NCBI GenBank assembly: GCA_963790525.1
Contig: CAWBOV010000003.1
Coordinates: forward strand, 897,288 to 961,287
Length of the DNA: 64,000 bases
Direction of reading: 5' to 3'
Origin: CAWBOV01 sp963790525
GTDB taxonomy: Bacteria > Actinomycetota > Actinomycetes > Mycobacteriales > Jatrophihabitantaceae
Positions 9,601-18,094 of the stretch are shown here, piece after piece. The first letter of the stretch is position 1; each line of letters starts with the position of its first letter. The notes below the pieces were generated by a model, which made no database searches, was not told the DNA's origin, and saw only the letters and a list, made by a program, of their open reading frames with translations. Made by a program: the position numbers and the translations under genes.

Positions 9601-10410
9601 TCAGCGCCCCGACCCGGGAGCCTGGCAGAACGGGCACCAGAACAGGTTCCGCCCGACCAGCACCTCGGTTCTGATCTCGGTGCCGCACACCCGGCACGGC
9701 AGACCGGCCCGGCGGTAGACGTAGTTGGCCTCGCTCCTGCTCAGCACGCCGCGCGCGCGGGGACGGTCCTCGGCACGGACGGTGACGATGCGCCCGGACC
9801 GGACGCCGGCGCGCATCAGTGTGACGAGATCGCCCCACATCTGCGTCCACACGTCGGCGCGGAGCTCGCGCCCGGCGAGCAGGGGATCCACCCGGTGGCG
9901 GAACAGCAGCTCGGCGCGGTAGACGTTGCCGATCCCGGCGATCACCTGCTGGTCCATGAGCAGTGCCCCGATCGGCGCCCTGCTGCGGGTCAGGCGCAGC
10001 CACGCCCGGAGCGGGTCGGCGTCGCGGCGCAGGGGATCGGGGCCCAGCCGCGCGACCAGGGCGCGGATCTCCTCCGGCTCGATCAGCTCGCACGCGGTGG
10101 GGCCGCGCAGGTCGGTCCAGGCGTCCGCGGTCGACAGCCGTAACCGGAGCGCGCCGACGGGCTCGGGCGGCGTGCCCTCCCCGGTGGTGAACTTCCCGTA
10201 CAGACCGAGGTGGATGTGCAGCGCCGGCGCGCCCCGGTAGTGGTGGAGCAGGTGCTTGCCGATGGCTTCGGCCCGCGTCAGCACATGTGCGTCGATCAGC
10301 CGCGCGCCCTCGGCGAAGCGTCCCTGCGGGCTGCTCGCCGCCACCTCGCGAGCGCCGAAGAGGCGCTGGTGCTGCCGTGCCAGGCGATGGATCGTGTGCC
10401 CCTCAGGCAC
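9601..10410 (-). CDS. nei: Fpg/Nei-family DNA glycosylase/AP lyase
   Basis: A 269-residue base-excision repair enzyme. It begins PEGHT after the initiator; the mature N-terminal proline and following glutamate are catalytic in this family. The helix-two-turn-helix motif MDQQVIAGIGNVYRAE is near residues 155-170, and a C-terminal zinc finger has the form CxxC-x16-CxxC. The start is GTG 10410. A 12-codon leaderless ORF overlaps that start (separate entry), which suggests translational coupling. Closest in type to mycobacterial Nei1; the exact lesion preference is inferred only. Confidence 0.92.
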   Translation of the reverse strand: MPEGHTIHRLARQHQRLFGAREVAASSPQGRFAEGARLIDAHVLTRAEAIGKHLLHHYRGAPALHIHLGLYGKFTTGEGTPPEPVGALRLRLSTADAWTDLRGPTACELIEPEEIRALVARLGPDPLRRDADPLRAWLRLTRSRAPIGALLMDQQVIAGIGNVYRAELLFRHRVDPLLAGRELRADVWTQMWGDLVTLMRAGVRSGRIVTVRAEDRPRARGVLSRSEANYVYRRAGLPCRVCGTEIRTEVLVGRNLFWCPFCQAPGSGR

Positions 10411-10441
10411 GGCGGTCCGCAGCGGCCGCGGCTTCTGTCAT
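10403..10441 (-). CDS. Leaderless 12-codon upstream ORF overlapping nei
   Basis: ATG 10441 opens a frame encoding MTEAAAAADRRA that stops at 10403, eight bases into the nei coding region in another frame. A TACATT -10 hexamer (10453-10448 on the minus strand) ends exactly 6 nt before the ATG, the usual distance for a leaderless start. The peptide has no recognisable fold. A likely role is delivering ribosomes to the nei GTG, which has no good ribosome site of its own. Confidence 0.45.
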   Translation of the reverse strand: MTEAAAAADRRA

Positions 10442-10447
10442 GAGGGC

Positions 10448-10453
10448 AATGTA
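10448..10453 (-). promoter_or_regulatory. -10 element of the nei transcript
   Basis: TACATT read on the minus strand, 6 nt before the ATG of the leaderless mini-ORF. The match to the actinobacterial TANNNT consensus and the spacing match other leaderless promoters in this window. Confidence 0.5.
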
Positions 10454-10759
10454 GCCACCACCGCATGGCGGCCCGGTCGCAGCTACCCGCCTGTCAGCGG
10501 TTGCGCGGACAGGGCAGCCGCGAGCGCGGCGCAGAGGCCCGGACGGGGGGTTCGGGAGCACTCTGCGCCGCGTCGGTGGAGGCGGCCGGCGACGGGCACA
10601 GCAGGACCCGGCGGGACATCCTGAGTCCTCGCATGTCGCACCCCCGAGTCGGTCGTCTTCCACCCTGCATACGGATGCGGCGGGCTCGGCGGATGCGCCC
10701 GTGCTCACATCGTGACCTCGGGAAACGAGCCGGGACGATCTGCACGCGGGCGGAGCGGC
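10454..10759. other. Intergenic stretch with nothing supported
   Basis: About 300 bases between the nei promoter and the end of the short-chain dehydrogenase gene. Several short frames are open, but all are proline/arginine-rich and lack both a ribosome site and family resemblance. I see no hairpin terminator or RNA gene. Confidence 0.4.
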
Positions 10760-11521
10760 TCAGGTGATGGTGACTCCGCCGTCGACGACGATCGTCTGGC
10801 CGGTGACGTAGCCGCCCGCCGCGGAGGCCAGCCAGATCACCGAGGCCGCGAGCTCCTCCGGATCGCCCATCCGGCCGAGGATGACGCGTTCGGGCAGCTT
10901 GGCCAGGTAGTCCGGGTGGTACTGGTCGGTCATCTCACTGGCGAAGAAGCCAGGGGCGACGGCGTTCACGCGGATCCCCTTGCGGGCCCCCCACTGCTGT
11001 GCCAGGTCGCGGGTCAGGCCGAGCACGCCGGCCTTGCTCGCCGCGTAGGCGGCCTGGGGGAGCCCCGCCGTGGTGATGCCGAGCACGCTCGCGATGTTGA
11101 TGATCGAGCTGCCGGGCTGCATGACCTTTCCGCAGGCCTGGGCCATCCAGTAGGAGCCGTTGAGGTTCAGGTCGATCACCGACGTGAACTGCTCCGGCGT
11201 CTCGCGGGTGGCGGGCACGGCCGTGCCGACGCCGGCGTTGTTGATCAATACGTCGACCCTGCCGAAGCGATCCATGGCCGCCGCGACGACGGCGCTGCAG
11301 GCAGCGGGGTCGGTCACGTCGGTGGGTACGGGGAGTGCCTGCCGACCGGCGGCGCGGACCAGCTCCGCGGTCTCGGCGAGCCGGTCCGCCCGCCGTGCCG
11401 CGAGCACGACGTCCGCGCCGGCTTCCGCGCAGCCCTGGGCGAACGCGACGCCCAGGCCGGAGGAGGCACCGGTCACGATCACGACCTTGTCGTCGAGGCG
11501 GAATCTGTCGAGGACGGGCAC
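10760..11521 (-). CDS. Short-chain dehydrogenase/reductase
   Basis: A 253-residue classical SDR oxidoreductase. The Rossmann motif TGASSGLG lies at residues 16-23, NNAG near 93, the catalytic Tyr and Lys in YAASK near 160, and the conserved NAVAPG further on. The motif set is typical of 3-oxoacyl-reductase-like enzymes; the substrate cannot be assigned. I chose GTG 11521 because AAGGAG lies 7 nt upstream on the minus strand; the frame remains open a further 69 codons but without protein-like sequence. It is divergent from the small peptide gene at 11719. Confidence 0.9.
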   Translation of the reverse strand: MPVLDRFRLDDKVVIVTGASSGLGVAFAQGCAEAGADVVLAARRADRLAETAELVRAAGRQALPVPTDVTDPAACSAVVAAAMDRFGRVDVLINNAGVGTAVPATRETPEQFTSVIDLNLNGSYWMAQACGKVMQPGSSIINIASVLGITTAGLPQAAYAASKAGVLGLTRDLAQQWGARKGIRVNAVAPGFFASEMTDQYHPDYLAKLPERVILGRMGDPEELAASVIWLASAAGGYVTGQTIVVDGGVTIT

Positions 11522-11632
11522 GCGGGGGCTCCTTCTGTCGTGGGCAGGCCACGCTCGCCGTGGCCGGAGCCGACAATACGGCGCAGCCGGTAGCGGCTTG
11601 GATAACCGTTCGATAACTAGGAAGTCTCTTGC

Positions 11633-11660
11633 TTGACAACTACTTCTGATGCAGTAATGA
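11633..11660 (+). promoter_or_regulatory. Promoter of the 51-residue peptide gene
   Basis: A consensus -35 TTGACA (11633-11638) and a TAATGA -10 (11655-11660) are separated by 16 bp in a locally AT-rich stretch. A short inverted repeat TGATG/CATCA (11647-11651 and 11668-11672) brackets the -10 box and could be an operator. Confidence 0.5.
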
Positions 11661-11718
11661 TTGGCGTCATCAACTTCCACCGGACAGGGTCTGGTGGACA
11701 CGACGCGAAGGATCTCCC

Positions 11719-11874
11719 ATGGGCGCACAGTGGCAGGACGCGAACTCCCTCGACATGAGCTCGTTCGAGGCAGCGTTCACCCTGGCCAGCTACGTCCGGG
11801 CCAACGCCGACTCCGCCGCCCAGGCCGAGTCCACCGACGTCGACGACGACGGCCCGCTGCTGCTCTGCTGGTAG
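11719..11874 (+). CDS. 51-residue acidic peptide ending PLLLCW
   Basis: A short gene missed by length cut-offs. ATG 11719 follows AAGGA by 6 nt and a near-consensus promoter lies about 60 bases further upstream, so expression is plausible. The N-terminal half (SSFEAAFTLASYVRANA) looks like an amphipathic helix. An acidic hinge (STDVDDDG) follows, then the hydrophobic end PLLLCW with the only cysteine. This leader-plus-core shape recalls precursors of ribosomally made modified peptides, but no maturation enzyme is adjacent. It could equally be a small interaction protein. I recognise no family. Confidence 0.55.
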   Translation: MGAQWQDANSLDMSSFEAAFTLASYVRANADSAAQAESTDVDDDGPLLLCW

Positions 11875-11893
11875 TCGTCGGGCGGCCGGATGG

Positions 11894-12976
11894 TCAGCCC
11901 GAATCCGGGCCATCGCCGGTCAGGCCGAGTTCCTCGCCGCCGAGGCCGTCGAAGTGCCGCATCACCAGCGACACGTCCACGTCCTCGAAGGCGGCCGGCT
12001 CCCACCGCGGAGCGCGGTCCTTGTCCACCACCCGAGCCCGGATGCCCTCGGCGAAATCCGGGTGCAGCAGCCGCCGGCACGACACCCGGAACTCCATGTC
12101 GAGGTCCGCTTCCAGGGACGGCAGCTCCCGCGCCCGCCGCAGCGCGGCAAGGGTGACGGCCACTGCGGTGGGGCTCTTCTCCCGGATCACGGCGGCCGCC
12201 TCACGCGCCGGCGCGGCCTCGGAACGCGACAACCGCCCGAGGATCTCGAGCACCGAATCCCCGGCGTAGCACGCGTCGACCCAGCCGCGCAGGTCCTCCA
12301 GCGCGTCCGATCGGGCAGGAACACCCGTCGCGGCGACGATCGCGGTCAGGGCGCGCGCGTCACCGGCCGCACGCAGCTGCTCGAGAGCCGCCGTGGGCGC
12401 CTCGACATCGGCCAGGCCCGCCGCCACCGCCTCGCCGGGGCCCAGTGACGTGCCGGTCAGCCCGAAGTGGGTCCCGATCTCGCCGGGCGCACGCGCGAGC
12501 AGCCACGTTCCGCCGACGTCGGGCACCATGCCGATCGTGACCTCGGGCATGCCGATCCGGGAGTTCGGGAACACCACGCGCACCGAGGCGTGGGCAGAGA
12601 TGCCGACCCCGCCGCCCAACACGATCCCGTGCATCCAGGCATGGACCGGTTTGCGGTACCGGGCGATCCGGGCGTTGAGCAGGTATTCCTCGCGCCACAG
12701 CTCACGGGCGGCGACACCGTCGGTCCGGGCCGCCGTGTACATCGCCTTGATGTCACCGCCGGCGCACAGGCCGCGATCGCCGTCCCCGTCGATCACGACC
12801 GCCTCGACGGAGTCGTCATCGGCCCAGGCCACGAGCTGGGCGTCCAGCGCGCGGATCATGTCCAGGTTCAGCGCGTTGATCGCCGCCGGGCGCTGCAGGG
12901 TGATGATCCCGAGATCGGCGCGCCGTTCGACGCGCACGTACTCCGTCGGCACTGGCACAGCCCGGCCCCCTGTCAT
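11894..12976 (-). CDS. 3-hydroxyisobutyryl-CoA hydrolase (enoyl-CoA hydratase family)
   Basis: A 360-residue crotonase-fold protein. At about 360 residues it matches 3-hydroxyisobutyryl-CoA hydrolases of valine catabolism rather than the 260-residue hydratases. Family marks are GGDIKAMY near residues 73-80, HGIVLGGGVG (oxyanion hole), and MPEVTIGMVPDVG carrying the hydrolase-type catalytic Glu and Asp. A -10 box (TAGGAT, minus strand, 13006-13001) gives a leader of about 20 nt. It is the last minus-strand gene before a short gap to the unknown pair upstream. Alternative: a generic enoyl-CoA hydratase. Confidence 0.85.
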   Translation of the reverse strand: MTGGRAVPVPTEYVRVERRADLGIITLQRPAAINALNLDMIRALDAQLVAWADDDSVEAVVIDGDGDRGLCAGGDIKAMYTAARTDGVAARELWREEYLLNARIARYRKPVHAWMHGIVLGGGVGISAHASVRVVFPNSRIGMPEVTIGMVPDVGGTWLLARAPGEIGTHFGLTGTSLGPGEAVAAGLADVEAPTAALEQLRAAGDARALTAIVAATGVPARSDALEDLRGWVDACYAGDSVLEILGRLSRSEAAPAREAAAVIREKSPTAVAVTLAALRRARELPSLEADLDMEFRVSCRRLLHPDFAEGIRARVVDKDRAPRWEPAAFEDVDVSLVMRHFDGLGGEELGLTGDGPDSG

Positions 12977-13033
12977 CCGTCGGGCAGCCTGCCCGTCTGG
13001 ATCCTAGAGCCGCCCCGTCCCGATCGGCGGAGG

Positions 13034-13813
13034 TCAGTCGGAGAAGTCGCCCCACTCGCGGATGCGGTACAGCTCGTGGACCTCGTCCAGCCCCGCCCGG
13101 ACGTCGCCCGCCCAGCCACAGCCGCGCGCCAGGAGCAGCTCGGCCGTGGCGTCGTCGGCGTGGTATTCGCGCCGGGTCCGCCGGTGCCCGCGCCAGGCGA
13201 AGTCGGCCGCGCACCCGGCAGCGACCCCCGCCAGCAGCAGCGCGCGGGCCGCTGCGTGCTCGTCGGGACCGGCCAGCAGCGTCGCCGCCTCCAGCTGCAG
13301 CGCCCAGACGAACCACATCATGTCGGCGTCGATCGTGTGCCTGCCGCTGGTGCGGTACCGGCTGTCGTCCGGCGAGATCCGGGCCTGCCGCTCGGTCGCG
13401 GGAGGCAGGGCGTCGGTGGCGAACAGGTGCATGCCGCTCAGGTAGGCGTGCGGGTCGGCGGGGGAGCCGTAGTGCCGCTGCAGGATGTCGATCACCAGCG
13501 CGTCGTAGTCGACGACCGCGGCCGCGAGGGCGGGTTCGGCCAGGCAGCGCTCGAACGCACCGTGGCGATCCGCACCGAGCGCTCGTTGCTTCCAGGCCAG
13601 GAAGACCGGAGGCGCGGAGGTGGTGGGGACGAGGTGGTGCAGCAGCCCCGGCTCACCCGGCACGCCGAAGTAGTACCGCCCCCTGGTCTCGGGCCGGTAC
13701 ACGTCCCAGTACTCGGTCCAGGCGTCGAGCTCGTGGAAGAAGCCGACCGCCCGGGCCGCGAGGTCGGAGGGCGCCGCCCGAGGGCGGCGCTCCCCGACAA
13801 CGACGTCGGTCAC
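13034..13813 (-). CDS. Hypothetical protein, 259 residues
   Basis: I do not recognise a family. The protein is rich in Trp, Tyr, His and acidic residues, with no signal peptide and no membrane segment. Most of it is predicted helical from composition, with a central DADMMWFVWALQLEAATLL helix and a later EYHADDATAELLLARG helix. The GTG start lies 5 nt after the stop of the 89-residue gene, so the two are translationally coupled and probably act together. No P-loop, Rossmann or metal-binding signature is obvious. Confidence 0.6.
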   Translation of the reverse strand: MTDVVVGERRPRAAPSDLAARAVGFFHELDAWTEYWDVYRPETRGRYYFGVPGEPGLLHHLVPTTSAPPVFLAWKQRALGADRHGAFERCLAEPALAAAVVDYDALVIDILQRHYGSPADPHAYLSGMHLFATDALPPATERQARISPDDSRYRTSGRHTIDADMMWFVWALQLEAATLLAGPDEHAAARALLLAGVAAGCAADFAWRGHRRTRREYHADDATAELLLARGCGWAGDVRAGLDEVHELYRIREWGDFSD

Positions 13814-13818
13814 GTCGG

Positions 13819-14088
13819 TCAGCCGATCACGGTGGTCTCGCGGGCGCCGGAGTAGGCGCCGACCTGCTCGTCGATGAACCGCACGAGGTGGCCGCTGACG
13901 GACTCGGCCAGGCCAGGCGTCTTCAACTTCGAGGCGAGCTGGACGACCTCGGCGGCCAGCTGAACCTCCTCCAGCACACCCTCGCCCCAGCCGGGCACGC
14001 GGTGCGGCTTGCCGTTGATCCAGATGATCCCACCGGCGTCGGTGAGCTGGCTCAGGAACAGGACGGCGGTCGTGGAAATCTCGGTCAT
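13819..14088 (-). CDS. Hypothetical protein, 89 residues
   Basis: First gene of a two-gene unit with the 259-residue unknown. ATG 14088 has AGGGGG 6 nt upstream. The N-terminal half (VLFLSQLTDAGGIIWING) resembles a beta hairpin or a small winged element; the C-terminal half is an amphipathic helix with a Val/Leu heptad-like pattern. There are no cysteines and no signal peptide. A partner or adaptor role for the downstream gene product is only a guess from the coupling. Confidence 0.6.
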   Translation of the reverse strand: MTEISTTAVLFLSQLTDAGGIIWINGKPHRVPGWGEGVLEEVQLAAEVVQLASKLKTPGLAESVSGHLVRFIDEQVGAYSGARETTVIG

Positions 14089-14206
14089 GGTGGTCCCCCT
14101 CGTGTGCGGACGATCCCGGTGATCGCCAGCTCTGAGGAGGCGGCCGCCGGAGGGGGTGATACCTGGCCCCTCACCCCAGGCCGAGGATCGCCGGTCGGGA
14201 GTTGCG

Positions 14207-15382
14207 TCAGGGGCGGTTGAGGAAGATCGAGTCGAGCACGCTGGCGATCGACTCGAGTTCGACCTTGCGCGCCGCGTGGTCGGCGGCACCCGCGCTCGTC
14301 ACGTTGCCGAACGTCTCGATGGTGATCACATTCATCGCGGGCCGCGCCCCGGCGGCGTGCGAGCCGTACTCGCCGAAGGACACGCCCGGTTGATGGGCGG
14401 CGGTCGACGTGGGGTAGCGGGAGGTCTCCTGCGGGGTGCCGAGGTGGTTGCCCGGTACCCGCGCCCCACCCGGCATCGAGGACGCCGCGCGGGCCATGTC
14501 GAGGGCGAGCGCGTCGTCCTCCTTCTCGTGCCCGGGGCGCGGGTCGTCGGTGATGCTGGGCATGTCGGTGGCCGGTGGCGCGGGCGGGGAGTGACCGTGG
14601 CAGCTCGCTATCCGTTCCGGGCGGAAGCGCTCGACCAGGTCGAGCAGGATGCGGTTGGACGCCTCCATCGGGCGCCCCAGGGAGTCGGTTCCCGCGGGGG
14701 TGTCGCCGACCTTGGGCATCTGCCGGTTCGGATCGGGCTGGCCCGCGGTCGAGCGGGCACCCGCCGCCACGTTCTCCGGGAAGAGCACCGGGACGACGAT
14801 CACCGAGAACAGCGGCGGTTTCGCCCCCGGCGCCCGCAACCGCGCGAGCAGCAGCTGGGCGACCTCGACGCCGGCGCGTTCCGACCCGTGCACCCCGCCG
14901 ATGATCATCGCGCGCCGGTCGGACGTGCCCGGGAAGTAGAACGCCGTGACCGGTGTGCGGCCCTTGCCGGCATCGAAGTCCGCGGAGATCCCGCCCGGCT
15001 CCGGTGCCCATCCGTTGGCCTGGGCGCGGCGCTGCCGCTCCTGGATCGCGGTGAACGGCCAGCGGGGTTCGGCGCCGAAGGCGATCAGCTGCTCGGCCAG
15101 CCAGAGGTCGTCGGTGCCCTGGGCGAAGCGGGTGTGGATCCACTGCACGACGCCCGGGTCGATCGGGTCGGCCGGATCCCTGGCGCGCAGCAGGTCGAAC
15201 ACCGTCGACTTCGGCATGCCGGCGAGGAACATCGCCGCGACGAGCCGCGTCGGCCCGCCACCGGCCCACTGCGGCATGAGGTTCGGCGACGCGAGATGGG
15301 CGGCGTGCCCGGAGTCGGCGTCGGTGTCGGTACCCGCCGAGGTCGTGCCGGCGTCACGGGTCGTCCGCTGTGGCCCCGGCAC
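14207..15382 (-). CDS. M14-type zinc carboxypeptidase / deacylase-like protein
   Basis: A 391-residue protein whose C-terminal two thirds match the zinc-peptidase fold shared by M14 carboxypeptidases and aspartoacylases. Zinc ligands are His165 and Glu168 in GGVHGSERAG plus a His in SCHGHS near 255; the likely catalytic Glu is in TIETFGN near 365. An approximately 140-residue N-terminal domain precedes it and is not familiar to me. No signal peptide, so cytoplasmic. The GTG at 15382 follows a near-perfect AGGAGGT site. The substrate (a peptide, a cell-wall fragment or an acylated amino acid) cannot be decided. Confidence 0.75.
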   Translation of the reverse strand: MPGPQRTTRDAGTTSAGTDTDADSGHAAHLASPNLMPQWAGGGPTRLVAAMFLAGMPKSTVFDLLRARDPADPIDPGVVQWIHTRFAQGTDDLWLAEQLIAFGAEPRWPFTAIQERQRRAQANGWAPEPGGISADFDAGKGRTPVTAFYFPGTSDRRAMIIGGVHGSERAGVEVAQLLLARLRAPGAKPPLFSVIVVPVLFPENVAAGARSTAGQPDPNRQMPKVGDTPAGTDSLGRPMEASNRILLDLVERFRPERIASCHGHSPPAPPATDMPSITDDPRPGHEKEDDALALDMARAASSMPGGARVPGNHLGTPQETSRYPTSTAAHQPGVSFGEYGSHAAGARPAMNVITIETFGNVTSAGAADHAARKVELESIASVLDSIFLNRP

Positions 15383-15446
15383 GGCACCTCCTGAGCGCTG
15401 GGTCCCGGCAACGGTCCCGCCCGGGCGTCACCTGCGCGTCACCGGG

Positions 15447-16196
15447 TCACGGGCGGCGCCCGATCTTGTTGCCCAGCCACGCGATCGGGTCGTACTTGCG
15501 GTCGACGACGCGCTCCTTCATCGGGATCAGCGCGTTGTCGGTGATCTTGATGTGCTCGGGGCAGACCTCCGTGCAGCACTTGGTGATGTTGCAGAAGCCC
15601 AGGCCGAACTCCTCCTGAGCCTGGTTCTTGCGGTCGAGGTCGTCGAGCGGGTGCATGTCCAGCTCGGCGATGCGCATGAGGAACCGGGGGCCGGCGAAGG
15701 CGCTCTTGTTGTCCTCGTGGTCGCGCACGACGTGGCAGGTGTCCTGGCACAGGAAGCACTCGATGCACTTGCGGAACTCCTGCGAGCGCTCCACGTCGAC
15801 CTGCTGCATGCGGTAGTCGCCGGGCTCGAGACCCGCCGGCGGCGCGAACGCCGGGACCTCGCGCGCCTTGGTGTAGTTGAAGCCGACGTCGGTGACGAGG
15901 TCCTTGATCACCGGGAACGCGCGCATCGGCGTCACCGTGATCGTCTCCTCGGCGGTGAACGTGGACATCCGCGTCATGCACAGCAGCCGCGGCCGACCGT
16001 TGACCTCGGCACTGCACGAGCCGCACTTGCCGGCCTTGCAGTTCCACCTGACCGCGAGGTCACCGGCCTGGGTCGCCTGGAGGCGATGGATGATGTCGAG
16101 CACGACCTCGCCCTCGTTCACCTCCACCGAGTAGTCGGCCAGATCGCCGCCGTCAGTGTCGCCGCGCCACACCCGGAACCTGGCCTGATACGTCAT
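15447..16196 (-). CDS. sdhB: Succinate dehydrogenase/fumarate reductase iron-sulfur subunit
   Basis: A 249-residue electron-transfer subunit. The N-terminal plant-type ferredoxin domain carries CKAGKCGSC and a further Cys (2Fe-2S). The C-terminal part has CIECFLCQDTCH and CNITKCCTEVCPEHI for the other two clusters. It passes electrons between the SdhA flavin and the membrane subunit. The start overlaps the sdhA stop by 4 nt (ATGA), making this the last gene of the operon. The unusual spacing in the cluster motifs matches the actinobacterial type-B (Bacteroides-like) enzymes. Confidence 0.95.
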   Translation of the reverse strand: MTYQARFRVWRGDTDGGDLADYSVEVNEGEVVLDIIHRLQATQAGDLAVRWNCKAGKCGSCSAEVNGRPRLLCMTRMSTFTAEETITVTPMRAFPVIKDLVTDVGFNYTKAREVPAFAPPAGLEPGDYRMQQVDVERSQEFRKCIECFLCQDTCHVVRDHEDNKSAFAGPRFLMRIAELDMHPLDDLDRKNQAQEEFGLGFCNITKCCTEVCPEHIKITDNALIPMKERVVDRKYDPIAWLGNKIGRRP

Positions 16197-18094
16197 GCCT
16201 CAACCTCCGCCGGTAACGCCGTGAGTTCCTCGGGTGTCAGGTACTTGGAGAGCTCGTCCTTCTTGAACAGGGAGATGAGGTCATCGCGCATGGTCGACAT
16301 CGGCTGGGGCACGACCTCGATCACGTCGTCGTGCTCGGAGCAGATGAGATTCACCTTGCGCCACTGGGGATCCATGCCCGGGAAGTCGTCGCGCGTGTGG
16401 CCGCCGCGGCTCTCCTCGCGCATCAGCGCCGCCCGGGCGACGCACTCGCTGACCGCGAGCATGTTGCGCAGGTCCAGCGCCAGGTGCCAGCCCGGGTTGA
16501 ACTGGCGATGCCCTTCGACGGTCAGGTGCTGGGCTCGTGCCTTGAGCTCCTGCAGCCGATCCAGTGCCTGCTGGACCTCCTCGGACTTGCGGATGATGCC
16601 GACCAGGTCGTTCATGGTCTGCTGCAGTTCCTGGTGCAGCGTGTAGGCGTTCTCGCCGCCCTCGTTGGCGAACGGGGCGAGGGCCGCCGCGGAGGCCGCG
16701 TCGACCTGGGCCTGGGTGACCTCCGGTCGCCGCCCACCCAGTCCCTGCACGTACTCGGCGGCACCGATGCCGGCCCGCCGCCCGAACACGAGCAGGTCCG
16801 ACAGGGAGTTGCCGCCGAGGCGGTTGGAGCCGTGCATGCCGCCGGCGACCTCGCCCGCGGCGAACAGGCCGGGAACCCTGGCGGCGGCCGCGGTGTCGGG
16901 GTCGACCTCGACACCACCCATGACGTAGTGGCAGGTCGGCCCGACCTCCATCGGCTCGCTGGTGATGTCGACGTCGGCGAGTTCCTTGAACTGGTGGTGC
17001 ATCGACGGCAAGCGCTTGAGGATCTCGGCCGGGGTGCGCCGGGAGGCGATGTCGAGGAACACCCCGCCGTGGGGTGACCCACGCCCCGCCTTGACCTCGG
17101 AGTTGATCGCCCGGGCGACCTCGTCGCGGGGGAGGAGATCGGGGGTGCGCAGGTTGTGGTCGGGATCGTCGTACCACCGGTCGGCCTCGGCCTCGTTGTC
17201 GGCGTACTGCTTGCGGAACACGTCCGGGACGTAGTCGAACATGAACCGCTTGCCCTCGGAGTTGCGCAGGACGCCGCCGTCGCCGCGGACCGACTCGGTG
17301 ACCAGGATTCCCTTCACCGACGGGGGCCACACCATGCCGGTCGGGTGGAACTGGATGAACTCCATGTTCAGCAGCGTCGAGCCTGCGCGCAGGGCCAGGG
17401 CATGGCCGTCACCGGTGTACTCCCACGAGTTCGAGGTGACCTTGAAGGACTTGCCGACGCCGCCGGTGGCCAGCACGACCGCCGGCGCCTGGAAGAGCAG
17501 GAAGCGGCCGGACTCGCGCCAGTAGCCGAAGGCGCCGCTGATCGCGCCCGAGGCGTCCTTGATCAGTTCGGTGATCGTGCACTCGGCGAAGACCTTGAGA
17601 CGGGCCTCGAGGTCACCCTGTTCGCGCAGGTCGTCCTGCTGCAGGGACACGATCTTCTGCTGCAGCGTGCGGATGAGTTCCAGGCCGGTGCGGTCCCCGA
17701 CGTGGGCCAGCCGCGGGTACTCGTGACCGCCGAAGTTGCGCTGGCTGATCTTGCCCTCGGGCGTGCGATCGAACAGCGCGCCGTAGGTCTCCAGCTCCCA
17801 CACCCGCTGCGGTGCCTCTTTGGCGTGCAGCTCGGCCATCCGCCAGGAGTTCAGGAACTTGCCGCCGCGCATGGTGTCGCGGAAGTGCACCTGCCAGTTG
17901 TCCTTGGAGTTGACGTTGCCCATGCTGGCCGCGATGCCGCCCTCGGCCATGACGGTGTGGGCCTTGCCGAACAGGGACTTGCAGATGATCGCGGTCCGCA
18001 GGCCGGACTCGCGCGCCGCGATTGCCGCGCGCAGTCCGGCGCCGCCCGCGCCGACGATGAGGACGTCGTAATCGAGGGTCTCTACCTCTGCCAT
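16193..18094 (-). CDS. sdhA: Succinate dehydrogenase/fumarate reductase flavoprotein subunit
   Basis: A 633-residue catalytic subunit that oxidises succinate to fumarate with covalently bound FAD. It begins at ATG 18094, one base overlapping the sdhC stop; the frame is open upstream but that part is antisense noise. The FAD motif is VGAGGAGLRAA (about residues 13-23), the HTVMAEGG region would carry the FAD-linked His, and HPTG and a GGVEVD element follow. The length and the association with a single five-helix membrane protein fit the type-B succinate:menaquinone enzymes common in Actinobacteria. Confidence 0.95.
   Translation of the reverse strand: MAEVETLDYDVLIVGAGGAGLRAAIAARESGLRTAIICKSLFGKAHTVMAEGGIAASMGNVNSKDNWQVHFRDTMRGGKFLNSWRMAELHAKEAPQRVWELETYGALFDRTPEGKISQRNFGGHEYPRLAHVGDRTGLELIRTLQQKIVSLQQDDLREQGDLEARLKVFAECTITELIKDASGAISGAFGYWRESGRFLLFQAPAVVLATGGVGKSFKVTSNSWEYTGDGHALALRAGSTLLNMEFIQFHPTGMVWPPSVKGILVTESVRGDGGVLRNSEGKRFMFDYVPDVFRKQYADNEAEADRWYDDPDHNLRTPDLLPRDEVARAINSEVKAGRGSPHGGVFLDIASRRTPAEILKRLPSMHHQFKELADVDITSEPMEVGPTCHYVMGGVEVDPDTAAAARVPGLFAAGEVAGGMHGSNRLGGNSLSDLLVFGRRAGIGAAEYVQGLGGRRPEVTQAQVDAASAAALAPFANEGGENAYTLHQELQQTMNDLVGIIRKSEEVQQALDRLQELKARAQHLTVEGHRQFNPGWHLALDLRNMLAVSECVARAALMREESRGGHTRDDFPGMDPQWRKVNLICSEHDDVIEVVPQPMSTMRDDLISLFKKDELSKYLTPEELTALPAEVEA

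Noticed and set aside
10494..10745. Short minus-strand frame in the nei-SDR gap (MSRRVLLCPSP...)
   Set aside because: Proline/arginine-rich, no convincing ribosome site or homology; not enough to call a gene.
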